Source: Nitrospira tepida (GTDB lineage Bacteria > Nitrospirota > Nitrospiria > Nitrospirales > Nitrospiraceae). Taken from it: a stretch of 64,000 nucleotides of DNA. Where the stretch lies: assembly GCF_947241125.1 (NCBI RefSeq), contig NZ_OX365700.1:2264001-2328000 (forward strand). The letters are read 5' to 3'. Both the position numbers and the translations under genes were made by a program. Each line of letters starts with the position of its first letter. Within the stretch, counting starts at the first letter, position 1. The notes under the pieces were generated by a model. That model saw nothing but the letters and a program-made list of their open reading frames with translations, searched no databases and was not told the origin of the DNA. Positions 17,225-25,020 of this stretch are shown one piece after another.

Positions 17225-17511
17225 GACTGCGCAGGGGCTCGTTCCCAGGTTTGGAGCACCTTGTTCTCATCAAACGTCAGCACCCACACATAACAGGCCT
17301 GATAGAGCGGGCAGTCTTGATAGATCCACTGTGAGATGCCATGGGATTCCGGGATCCTGTGCGTCGGTTTGCCGAGTTCCTGCGCGATATCGTGCTGGCC
17401 GGCCTTTCCCACCTGATCGTTCAGATAGCCGCTTCGCCATCCTCCGCATCCGACGAGGGAACCGAGCAACACGACAGCCAGAATGATCCACACGCGTCGT
17501 TTCATTTTCAT
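17221..17511 (-). CDS. small lipoprotein, SmpA/OmlA-like
   Basis: This 96-residue lipoprotein has a strong signal peptide (VWIILAVVLLGSLVGC). The mature domain includes GQHDIAQELGKPTHRIPESHG...WIY and VLTFDENKVLQTWE, the G.P...W.Y...V.FD...V pattern of small SmpA/OmlA-like (BamE-fold) proteins. That resemblance is by eye only. It is the first gene of a two-gene operon and lies opposite the hsp20 upstream region. Confidence 0.68.
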   Translation of the reverse strand: MKMKRRVWIILAVVLLGSLVGCGGWRSGYLNDQVGKAGQHDIAQELGKPTHRIPESHGISQWIYQDCPLYQACYVWVLTFDENKVLQTWERAPAQS

Positions 17512-17923
17512 GATGACTCGGTGAATCCCCGATCAGTCCAAGAGAAACGATCCGCTTCAAAGCTTAGGTTCCGGGTGCAGGGATGTCAAGCGATACGGTG
17601 CGCAAGCGACGGAAGATGGCGCAAGGAAGTCCGTCAATAGCAGCTTGATAGGCGAGAGTCTGAGCGTGTTGCGGGAGAAACCTCAGTGGCGTGGCGCGTC
17701 AATGCGCAACATGATATCTTTTGGGTTCCCTGCTGTCGGCCTTACTCAGCCCACAGGCTCGGTACTGTCAGCGCCGCGCTAAGGCTCTGGTTTTAAAGGG
17801 CAACAGTCCTACCCTCCCTTTCCCATCCTTGCATTACAGCGTTGAGGTCGGCACCCCTCTTGACAACGGTTGGCAGCGGATAGCCATCATGATCTATCCC
17901 ACCTTTAACGAAGGAGGCTCCCC
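17512..17923. other. intergenic region upstream of hsp20
   Basis: About 410 bases without a convincing gene lie between the divergent lipoprotein operon and hsp20. It must hold the promoters of both. A TTGACA hexamer at 17860-17865 has no good -10 partner at 17 bases, and I see neither a CIRCE-like inverted repeat nor a clear heat-shock sigma site. The hsp20 ribosome site AAGGAGG is just before 17924. Confidence 0.4.
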
Positions 17924-18385
17924 ATGGACCTGATGCGAGCCATGATGCCCCTTGATGCACTCCGAGAAATTGAGAACATGTCCGATCGGCTCAACCGCCT
18001 GCTCACAGGACAGAGGACTCTGGGCGATGGAGGGGAAGAATCCCTGGCCTTGGCTGATTGGGCCCCCGCCGTAGATGTGCTGGAAACCGATGCCGAGTTT
18101 CAGATCCGCGCCGAGCTTCCTGGCGTGGAGAAGGAGGCTGTCAAATTGTCGGTCGAGGGCGGGGTCCTGACAATCTCCGGCACTCGGGAGCAGGATAAGG
18201 AAGAAAAAGGCAAGCGGTATCATAGGACCGAGCGCGCCTATGGCAACTTTGCCCGGAGCTTTACGGTGCCTGATTCGGTAGATGAACACAAGGTTACGGC
18301 GGAATTTAAGAACGGATTATTGACCGTGCGTCTGCCCAAATCCGAAAAGGCGAGACCTAAATCTATTGAAGTCATGGTGGCCTAG
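17924..18385 (+). CDS. Hsp20/alpha-crystallin small heat-shock protein
   Basis: This 153-residue ATP-independent chaperone binds unfolding proteins in the cytoplasm. The alpha-crystallin domain (about 44-138) contains PAVDVLETDAEFQIRAELPGV, the loop VLTISGTRE and the end motif FKNGLLTVRLPK (GxLxVxxPK), all diagnostic. AAGGAGG precedes the ATG by 5 bases. A J-domain protein follows about 325 bases downstream on the same strand, which suits a small stress locus. Its stop codon is part of the terminal repeat of an inserted ~218-bp element. Confidence 0.93.
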   Translation: MDLMRAMMPLDALREIENMSDRLNRLLTGQRTLGDGGEESLALADWAPAVDVLETDAEFQIRAELPGVEKEAVKLSVEGGVLTISGTREQDKEEKGKRYHRTERAYGNFARSFTVPDSVDEHKVTAEFKNGLLTVRLPKSEKARPKSIEVMVA

Positions 18386-18599
18386 CCCGCATTATTCATG
18401 ACAGTTCGTCGCGAAATTGCGGAGTCGCCAGGCGAGACGGGCGCACGGAGCCGCGAGGAAGGGAGGCAGACTTGAGACAGTCTGTTGACCGACCGAGCGG
18501 CGAGTCCGCCCGGCAACATGCCGCCGAAGCCGCATGTTGGCTTGTCGCAGCGGCGAATCCACAATTGCAGCAGAAGTGCTCATGAATAATGCGGGCTAG
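18382..18599. mobile_element. MITE-like inverted-repeat element, copy 1
   Basis: This non-coding element of about 218 bp is bounded by inverted repeats CTAGCCCGCATTATTCATGA and its complement. The interior shares blocks with copies at 51002 and 55914 in the opposite orientation, such as the GTTGACCGAC and GGCGAGTC regions and a terminal-proximal TTCGTCGCGAAAT segment. It carries no open reading frame of note and abuts the hsp20 stop codon. Non-autonomous transposable element is the best reading; the transposase is not in the window. Confidence 0.8.
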
Positions 18600-18709
18600 G
18601 CGGCCGGCGCGGGCCTTCCGCCTGGCTGGCGCATGACGCTATCCCGATGCCCCTGTGGCTTGCGCGAGTGATCACCAGCGATCCAGACCTATAACTACTA
18701 GGTGATCAA

Positions 18710-19204
18710 GTGAGCGCCAACGACTACTATGCGGTCCTAGGAGTCGATCGCGGAGAAAGTCTCCAAGGCATCCAAGCTGCGTATCGCAGGTTGGCCAAGC
18801 AGTGCCATCCCGATCATGCGGGCATGGAAGGAAAAGAACAGTTTCAAGCCATCCAGGAGGCGTACGAAGTCTTGTCCGATCCGGGAAAAAGGAAAGAGTA
18901 CGACGCCAGTATCGAGCGACGGCGCCGAATCAGAGGTTCAGGCGGCATCGGACCTGAACCGGTTGCATCCACCCAACAGCCGTCGCGGTTTCGCGGTCCG
19001 GAGCCGCTCGTCAGACCGTCTGTCCATGCGGAAGAGATCGAAGATATCGCGGCTCCTGTCTCGGTTCGTTGCAGGTTCTGTCATGGCTTCAGGAGCGGCC
19101 CGGGACTTTCATGCCCATTCTGCCATGGATTCGATGCCATGGAACGCGAGATGACGGAGTTTATGATGCGGTGCCTGAGCACGTTTCGTTTCCCGCGGTT
19201 TTAG
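18710..19204 (+). CDS. J-domain (DnaJ-like) protein with paired CxxCHGF motifs
   Basis: This 164-residue cochaperone candidate has an N-terminal J-domain (about 4-66) including the HPD motif that stimulates DnaK ATPase and the EAYEVLSDPGKRKEYD helix. The central linker is Pro/Arg-rich. The C-terminus contains CRFCHGF and CPFCHGF, two CxxC pairs that most likely form one zinc ribbon, although each also reads as CxxCH. The start is GTG at 18710. No DnaK-substrate-binding domain is present, so it differs from canonical DnaJ. Confidence 0.82.
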   Translation: MSANDYYAVLGVDRGESLQGIQAAYRRLAKQCHPDHAGMEGKEQFQAIQEAYEVLSDPGKRKEYDASIERRRRIRGSGGIGPEPVASTQQPSRFRGPEPLVRPSVHAEEIEDIAAPVSVRCRFCHGFRSGPGLSCPFCHGFDAMEREMTEFMMRCLSTFRFPRF

Positions 19205-19242
19205 AGGTCATCATGCCGAATGGGGAGGAGAACAGGCCTGGC

Positions 19243-19584
19243 CTACTCCATGCCTGGAGCGATCCCGGAGGTCATCCGTAACAGCCCCTCGCCGAATCGT
19301 GTTAGGAACGCGACGGCGGGATTGAAAGCAAGCAGGCAGCACGTACATCCCAGAAATCCGCACAGTCCAAAGCTTGGACCATTGCCAGGCACACCAGAAG
19401 GAAGCAGGAGCGAACTCGCCCTAGCCGAAAACATTCGGCCCTTCGCCTTGGAACGTTTCCTTGTATGCCCGCGGTCTTCACGCCATGCCAGCCATATGCC
19501 GGCCAGAGATGCCACGATAACAAGGCTGACAATTGCTAAGGCAAATACTTCAGTACGCGGGAACGTGGCCAATAGATCTCTCAT
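19243..19584 (-). CDS. small membrane protein, hypothetical
   Basis: This 113-residue frame begins with a strong ribosome site (AAGGAAGGAG, 8 bases before the ATG) and a clear membrane helix (VFALAIVSLVIVASLAGIWLAW). A second hydrophobic, Cys-rich stretch (CGFLGCTCCLLAFNPAVAFL) follows. The N-terminus looks real; the rest resembles no family I know. It overlaps the preceding frame on the same strand by 35 bases. Confidence 0.5.
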   Translation of the reverse strand: MRDLLATFPRTEVFALAIVSLVIVASLAGIWLAWREDRGHTRKRSKAKGRMFSARASSLLLPSGVPGNGPSFGLCGFLGCTCCLLAFNPAVAFLTRFGEGLLRMTSGIAPGME

Positions 19585-19915
19585 TGCCGGCTCTCCTTCC
19601 TTTTAACTTATCTTCTTCCGCCAGCGGCGTCGCGGCTGCGTGCCTTCTTCCGCTTGGGCTCGCCCGCATGACATCCTCAAGGAGCTGATCCCGAAGCCGT
19701 AGGGCTGCGGACAGCCGCTGGGGACGATCCAGCGACCACCAGCGAAGAGGACGGGCATACGCCACGGTCGGAGGCGGAACCGCCCGTAGCACGGATGGGT
19801 GATGAAAATCGTAGCTTTCCCGCTGATGCCTCGCATCGTCACGCGCGTGACGGGCTGCCGCCGCGTCGAGCGCTCTCGTGAAAACCGTATGGGAACTTCT
19901 CCATAACGGTTCCAT
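19550..19915 (-). CDS. hypothetical Arg/His-rich protein
   Basis: This 121-residue frame starts at an ATG preceded by AAAGAG. It is rich in Arg, Ala and His (ALDAAAARHARDDARHQRES) with no recognised domain. It lies between the BON-domain gene and a small membrane protein on the same strand. A frame covering the same bases in another phase is also open, so the assignment rests on the start site alone. Confidence 0.4.
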   Translation of the reverse strand: MEPLWRSSHTVFTRALDAAAARHARDDARHQRESYDFHHPSVLRAVPPPTVAYARPLRWWSLDRPQRLSAALRLRDQLLEDVMRASPSGRRHAAATPLAEEDKLKGRRAGNERSIGHVPAY

Positions 19916-19958
19916 GGTGAACTCTTTAAACAAATTGTATGTATCGGCCTCTGTCGAA

Positions 19959-20483
19959 TCAGGCCCGTTTCTGGGCCTTCGTCGGTTGCACTTCGGACGC
20001 ATCCACGTCTAGGACTCCGCGAATCTTCTCGATATCGCTCACCATCATGAAAATGTTGGCGTAGTGATCCACCGGCCCTTTCAGTTTGACGACCCCGTTT
20101 TCGACCTTGTAGTCGATTTGGTCCAGATCGACGTACGGCGCCCATTTCAGATAAGCCAAGACGTCTTTTTCTATTTCACGATCCGGCCTTGGGGCGCCGA
20201 CCACTTTCAGTAGGTTCGTAATTGCTGCAACCCCGGAGACCGATTCGGTCGGCTTCTCGGCCAATCGCCGGTGTATCGGCTGCTCGACTGCCCCTTTCAA
20301 CACCATATCGCCCTCATGAACCAATACGGTAACTTTGTTGAGCTTACTGTCCTTCAGGGCCGGGACCGAGCGAGCGCGGCTTCGACGCATCTCTTGATTT
20401 CTTCATCTTTGAGAACCGGCCGACGTCACCCACAATGCAATCAGACCTGGCATCAGAAGCAGGCGTGTCGGTGTCCATGTCAT
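19959..20483 (-). pseudogene. BON-domain exported protein interrupted by two compensating frameshifts
   Basis: The natural start is the ATG ending at 20483, with AGGAGG 8 bases upstream, encoding a signal peptide (MTWTPTRLLLMPGLIALW). This frame hits TGA at 20403-20405. The missing BON start DEEIKRCVEAALARS is present in another frame over about 20350-20415, after which the first frame resumes at ALKDSKLNKVTVLVHEG and runs to the stop as an intact pair of BON domains (second at about VLAYLKWAPYVDLDQIDYKVENGVVKLKG). BON proteins bind membranes or lipids in the periplasm. The two shifts cancel, so either a small decayed segment or two single-base sequence errors explain them; 20390 would be the start of a truncated product. 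Confidence 0.7.
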
Positions 20484-21146
20484 GGCGCGGACCTCCTCTC
20501 TCTGATGTCTGGGCTGGTGCGCCGGCCTGCAACCCTATGGATAAAAATAACACCTACGTGTTAAATGGCAAGTGAGGCGGGCGGCCTCAGCGCCATCTGT
20601 TCAATTGCGATCAGCGGTAGAGGGCATGCCACATGGCGACCAAGGGAGTACAGGAGGGGCGTGCACGAGCGGGGAGCGCTTGGCGGAAACTCGAGGAGGG
20701 CCACGCGCTTGAGAAGGTCGGCTCTTCGATGAACCGTCCCCATAAGGGGATCCGCACACGGATCCCTTCTCTTGTTCTCGAAGCAGTGCCTCGGCTGCAC
20801 GTTGCCGGACCTATGCGAATGCGAAAGTCCTCATGGGAGGCGACGGCTCATTCTCATGACGCGTGGGGATCGCTGTTCAATGTGATAAAAGTCTCGCGCT
20901 ACGAATTAATTCCGGTATGGCCCGAGGTCAAGGGCCGAATGGCCGCCGAAACACGGGGATCGGCCTTCCAGCGGCGCGGCCGCTAACGACCGTCAAGCCG
21001 TCCCACGGTTACCCTCGGTTTGTGAGGGGGGTGTGCCGGGCCTCGAGCCATCTTCATGATGGCCGTCAATAAAAGAGAGGTTTGTCCCAAAACCGGGACC
21101 GAGGAATCACCGGGGATCGGGGAGGGGAGGCAAGCGGTTGATTTCA
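20484..21146. other. intergenic region between the BON gene and tRNA-Arg
   Basis: About 660 bases with no gene I can support. A 117-codon open frame at 20633-20986 on the plus strand has no ribosome site and no recognisable domain, so I treat it as chance. Minus-strand frames here are equally unconvincing. Confidence 0.35.
21084..21099 (-). terminator. weak terminator-like hairpin downstream of tRNA-Arg
   Basis: On the minus strand, 47 bases past the tRNA CCA end, GTCCC and GGGAC can form a 5-bp stem around a 6-base loop, followed after a few bases by a pyrimidine-rich run. The stem is short, so termination here is only a possibility. Confidence 0.3.
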
Positions 21147-21222
21147 TGGCGCGCCCGACAGGACTTGAACCTGTAACCCCCAGATCCGTAGTCTGGTGCT
21201 CTATCCATTGAGCTACGGGCGC
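21147..21222 (-). tRNA. tRNA-Arg (anticodon ACG)
   Basis: A complete 76-base cloverleaf can be read on the minus strand. The 7-bp acceptor stem GCGCCCG/CGGGCGC has discriminator G and an encoded CCA. The D arm is GCTC...GAGC, and the anticodon stem CCAGA/TCTGG encloses loop CTACGGA with anticodon ACG. The T arm contains GGTTCAAGTCC. The wobble A34 is the substrate of TadA, whose gene lies at 34-534. Confidence 0.97.
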
Positions 21223-21436
21223 AGGAATCATTATCTAACGTGCGAGAAGTCGCACGAGACTTCGAGTAAACGATGCTTTATACAGATCCTAGCTTCCCTG
21301 GTCAAGTGAGGTCGGACAGAGTGGACGAGCCGCCTGCCTATCTCACGCATGGAATAGACAAGCGGCCATCTCTGGCAGGGGTGATATGGTTAGGCTGCTC
21401 CTTGGGAGTTGACTCGATCCACTACAGTCATTCCGC

Positions 21437-23095
21437 TCAACGCTGAGCGCTCGCTTCATTAGAAAAGCCGCTCTCATTACCCGCATTGTCCAGCGCCGTA
21501 ACCGCAAAATAATAAGTCCGGCCCGTCGCCAGGCCATTCACGGTGTAATTTGTGACTTTCCCGACATTGATGTTAGTCGTGTAGTTGCCTGGCGACGTCC
21601 CGTAGTAGACCTTATAGGAAGCCAGGTCCGATTCTGAGTTGGCATCCCACGAAAGGTTGACCGACGTGGAAGTGGCGCCGACCGTCACGGTCACCGGGAT
21701 TGTCCGGGGAGATCCCGAGGCTCCGGAGGCAGAAACCGTAATGTTTGTCGTATAGGTTCCTGCTGCCAATCCGCCGGCAACGGTGATGGTCGATGTGCCG
21801 GATCCGGTCCCCGAGCGTGGGCTCGCCGACAGCCAGGAGGCCGATTCAGAAAGCGTCCAACTCAGAGTCCCGCCGCCTGTATTGCTGATGTTCAACGCCT
21901 GACTGATAGACGACTGGTTGCCTGATGAGTAGCTGAAATTAAGACTTGTCGGATTCACGGTGAGGATAGGCGATTGGCTCGCGGAACCTCCATTCCCGAC
22001 CGTTAATGTCACGGGAACTGAGAGGGGCGAGAGAGTGGAATTCGAGGGAGTAATTACAAATGTCGCGGTATAGGTGCCGACGGCTAGGCCTCCAGGGAAT
22101 ACGTACCCATACACTTTCGAAGGCGTGGTGCCGGAGGTCGGATCTCGGAGCATCCAATAAGCAGGATCGTTAATCGTCCAACCGGTGCTTGTGCCTGAAC
22201 TGCTGATGTCAAAGCTAAAGAGCTGTTGGTCGGTCGTTCCCTCCGGAACAGAGATCATGATGCTCGGAGGGTTGGCACTCAGTCCCGAGGTCGTGGGCGG
22301 TGGCTGAGTCGGAGACGGTCCTGACCCTAGCGTCAGTGTCACGGGAATCTGCTGTGGGCTGTTCGAGGCGTTGCCGCTTACCGTGAGAACCCCGTTATAA
22401 GTGCCGGCCGCCAGACCTGAAATATTGGCCGTCACAGTGGGCCTGTCTGCTTCGGTCGTGGTCGTTCCTGAAAGTGGCGTCACGAGCAGCCAGGGCTCGC
22501 TGGAGGCGATGTTCCAGCTCAAGGTGCCGCCGCCGGGATTGGTCAGGTTGATCCTCTGTGCCGATGGGTTGCTCCCGCCAACTGTCCCCGAGAAGTTCAG
22601 GTTTGTCGGTGTGATGCTGATCATTGGGTTTGTACTTGATCCACTCCCGCTGCCCGACGTGAGGTTGAGTGTAACTGTGATGGCGGGAGTATAGGTGTTG
22701 GGATCCTGCCCACCGTATACCCAGAACTGAACCTGCGCAGTGTAAATGCCCGCTGACATCCCGGATGTGTTCACTGACACCGAAATTTGAGCTGATTCGC
22801 CCGACAAAACCCCGTAGTTTGTAGAGAGCTTCAGCCAAGACGCGTTTGATTCGCACTGATATTCGTTGGAACCAGACGCGGTCAACGACAGGGTCTGGCT
22901 CGCCGGCGCGCCGGCTCCCGCTGTGGCGGTGAACGTCAGTTGGGATGGGCTCAACGAAAACGCGCGACTCTCCGATGCAAACAGGACTTGCGTTCCTATG
23001 GTCAGGACGAGCAATAGGTACAAGCGCCACCATTCTCTGTAGAGCCAAAGAGCTTGGAACAGCATGTTTCTCCGGTCTGGCCGACCCCAGTTCAT
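21437..23095 (-). CDS. exported protein with BACON repeats and C-terminal FN3 domain
   Basis: This 552-residue secreted protein has the ATG ending at 23095 preceded by AAGGGG, and a signal segment YLLLVLTIGTQVLFASESRA. At least three BACON-type beta domains follow, recognised by repeats of LSLS.T.GGG.LSW....S.WL...P.SG......V.V...GL..GTY (for example around 150-230 and 350-440). The last ~90 residues form a fibronectin type III domain ending ATGRTYYFAVTALDNAGNESGFSNE. BACON domains are thought to bind carbohydrate or mucin; an adhesin or surface protein is likely. No enzymatic domain is seen. Confidence 0.82.
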   Translation of the reverse strand: MNWGRPDRRNMLFQALWLYREWWRLYLLLVLTIGTQVLFASESRAFSLSPSQLTFTATAGAGAPASQTLSLTASGSNEYQCESNASWLKLSTNYGVLSGESAQISVSVNTSGMSAGIYTAQVQFWVYGGQDPNTYTPAITVTLNLTSGSGSGSSTNPMISITPTNLNFSGTVGGSNPSAQRINLTNPGGGTLSWNIASSEPWLLVTPLSGTTTTEADRPTVTANISGLAAGTYNGVLTVSGNASNSPQQIPVTLTLGSGPSPTQPPPTTSGLSANPPSIMISVPEGTTDQQLFSFDISSSGTSTGWTINDPAYWMLRDPTSGTTPSKVYGYVFPGGLAVGTYTATFVITPSNSTLSPLSVPVTLTVGNGGSASQSPILTVNPTSLNFSYSSGNQSSISQALNISNTGGGTLSWTLSESASWLSASPRSGTGSGTSTITVAGGLAAGTYTTNITVSASGASGSPRTIPVTVTVGATSTSVNLSWDANSESDLASYKVYYGTSPGNYTTNINVGKVTNYTVNGLATGRTYYFAVTALDNAGNESGFSNEASAQR

Positions 23096-23467
23096 CGTGC
23101 AACCCCTTGTAGGTGTGATAACCGGCCGTGAGCGATATGCGGTAAGTGCTCTTTGGGGACAGCAATTCACATGCCAGTCAAGCGGCGCTCGTGCTCTTCC
23201 GATTGTTTCCTTAGACTCACAGAGATATTGGAGTATTTCAGTTCAATCTCATTTGCTCGCTCATGTGCTCATTCGCGTGGAATCTGTAGAAGTGTAGTCA
23301 TCTACCTTCAATGGCTGTCGTAGAAACCGCGACAGTACATCCACCAATCCGCGACGAGCGGCAGAAGAGGCCGATGGATACGGCGCCGTCAAAAAAACAA
23401 GAGATAGTAGGGAAACCCATCATTGTGAGGTAGGATCGGCCGGACGACGAAAAAGTTGGAACCGTTC
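23096..23467. other. divergent intergenic region
   Basis: About 370 bases, more AT-rich than the surroundings, between the BACON protein and a small plus-strand membrane protein. I find no gene, repeat or clear promoter in it; it presumably contains the control region of both genes. Confidence 0.35.
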
Positions 23468-23752
23468 ATGCGAATCGTTCGGAAAATCGGATCGAATGAG
23501 GGCGCGAGCGAGGAGGATGGCGGGCCTGCTCCGATGCAGGGGCCGTCACACAGTCCGGCCCTGTTCACCTATGCAGGGCTGACGCTGCTGGTGCTCCTGC
23601 TTGCGGGGACCTGGCTGGTGTGGTTTTCGCAGTATCTCTATCATCGGATGGCGATGCAGGACATCTACGGCGCCTGCGCTCGACTCATGCCGGACAACAG
23701 GGAACGTTGCGCCGACACCGTGATCATCCAACGCGGCGGAGCCAGACGATAG
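23468..23752 (+). CDS. small single-pass membrane protein
   Basis: This protein of about 94 residues has one membrane helix (FTYAGLTLLVLLLAGTWLVW) and a short C-terminal domain with two Cys (IYGACARLMPDNRERCADT), which could form a disulfide outside the cytoplasm. The ATG at 23468 is preferred; a TTG 12 bases upstream is possible. It is followed by a beta-barrel gene on the same strand. Function unknown. Confidence 0.55.
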   Translation: MRIVRKIGSNEGASEEDGGPAPMQGPSHSPALFTYAGLTLLVLLLAGTWLVWFSQYLYHRMAMQDIYGACARLMPDNRERCADTVIIQRGGARR

Positions 23753-23855
23753 ATCCTGTGATATGGTCCGGTGTATGGTAGTGCCGCAACCCGTTGCGAT
23801 TCCTTCCCGCCGAGACCGTTTCTTTCGCCCTTAGTGCAAGCCGTACGCTGTCACG

Positions 23856-24884
23856 ATGCGAAGGGTATTCCAGACAGTTGCAACGGCTGCCGCGCTCCTC
23901 CTGTTCTATGTCTCTCCGGTTCATGCCGCGTCCCCATCGGTCGAAAGAAAAGAAACCGGTCCCCTGCGAGTCGATGTCGGGCTGTCGGCCTGGATCTCCA
24001 CAGGCAAAACGACCTGGAGCCACGATGCGTCCGGCGTGAGTTCCCTGCTCGGCAATCCCTCTTCGAAACTCGACTACAAAGATGTGGCTGCGAATTTCGT
24101 CGAACTCTCCGCCAAGGCCACGTTGCGAGACCGGTGGTTTGCGAGGGCGTCGTTCGGATTTGCGGATATCGGCGGCGGACGGTTGGTGGATGACGATTTC
24201 GTGAGCGCGGACGGGGCCGCATCGTTCGGCACCACCGTGACAGGCGCCCACCGCTTTTCGCGCACGTTCAGCAACGTGGAGGGCAGCCATAGTTGGTACG
24301 TGCAAGGCGAGGTGGGCGGGCGTGTCTGGACGTTTCCCAGACACCGCGGCCGGCTGGATCTGTTTGCCGGCTTTCACTATTGGACCCAACGACACCAGGC
24401 CACCGGCGTGACCCAGGTGGAATGCACGGCCTTGACCCCTTCGCCGATCCAATGCAGCCCGGCCGGCACCGTCTCGAGTGCGGGAGAAACCGTCATCACG
24501 AACACCCAGGTCTGGCGATCGATTGAACTCGGGTTGGATACGGAGATCCGATTGCATCGACGGGTGAGTCTCACGGGGCGCGCCGCCTTTCTACCCGTGA
24601 CCTGGCTGACCAACGAAGATGTGCATCACCTGCGGACGGACCTTCAGCAGAACCCCAGCTTCCGCATGACGGGATGGGGACTCGGCGCGCAACTCGAAGG
24701 CGGCGCCAGCATCCAGATCCTCTCGCGGCTGTTTTTCGATGTCGGATATCGATTCTGGTGGAACCAGACCCTGGACGGCGAGTGGGAGAATTTTCCGGTC
24801 GGCGGGGGCGGTGTGACGGTTCCCTTGACGCAATTCCGCACGAGCCGCCAGGGGGTCACCTTCGGCCTGCGCTATGCCTTCTAG
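23856..24884 (+). CDS. outer-membrane beta-barrel protein
   Basis: This 342-residue protein has a signal peptide (VATAAALLLFYVSPVHA) and alternating amphipathic strands throughout. Aromatic strand ends such as SWYVQGEVGGRVWTF, FFDVGYRFWWN and the terminal VTFGLRYAF, ending in Phe, are typical of outer-membrane barrels. The pattern of long extracellular loops is reminiscent of omptin-like or Protochlamydia-type porins, but I cannot see catalytic residues. A possible disulfide pair lies in the loop ECTALTPSPIQC. Confidence 0.75.
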   Translation: MRRVFQTVATAAALLLFYVSPVHAASPSVERKETGPLRVDVGLSAWISTGKTTWSHDASGVSSLLGNPSSKLDYKDVAANFVELSAKATLRDRWFARASFGFADIGGGRLVDDDFVSADGAASFGTTVTGAHRFSRTFSNVEGSHSWYVQGEVGGRVWTFPRHRGRLDLFAGFHYWTQRHQATGVTQVECTALTPSPIQCSPAGTVSSAGETVITNTQVWRSIELGLDTEIRLHRRVSLTGRAAFLPVTWLTNEDVHHLRTDLQQNPSFRMTGWGLGAQLEGGASIQILSRLFFDVGYRFWWNQTLDGEWENFPVGGGGVTVPLTQFRTSRQGVTFGLRYAF

Positions 24885-24918
24885 CCGGGTGCTCTACAAG
24901 TCTGCCCGTTTCGAATGG

Positions 24919-25010
24919 TCGTCAAGCGTCATCCGTCAATCGTTTGTAAAACCGAAGACATCGGCGCTGACGTCCTATGCTTTAACGATTGACGCTTGCC
25001 GTTTGACGGA
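24919..25010. repeat. dispersed CGTCA/TGACG palindromic repeat, copy 2
   Basis: This block between the convergent barrel gene and helicase fragment has TCGTCAAGCGTCATCCGTCA on the left and AACGATTGACGCTTGCCGTT on the right, which pair as an imperfect hairpin over most of their length. It is related to copies at 6224, 26096 and 43244 and might act as a bidirectional terminator here. Confidence 0.7.
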
Positions 25011-25020
25011 GGTCCGGCGG

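Noticed and set aside
17858-17890. Sigma-70 or heat-shock promoter for hsp20
   Set aside because: TTGACA is present but no acceptable -10 at the right spacing; no heat-shock sigma consensus found.
18391-18600. Inverted repeat after hsp20 as a simple rho-independent terminator
   Set aside because: The stem ends are 180 bases apart and recur in two other places, so a mobile element is the better explanation.
20633-20986. 117-codon open frame on the plus strand between the BON gene and tRNA-Arg
   Set aside because: No ribosome site, no recognisable domain, and biased composition; treated as chance.
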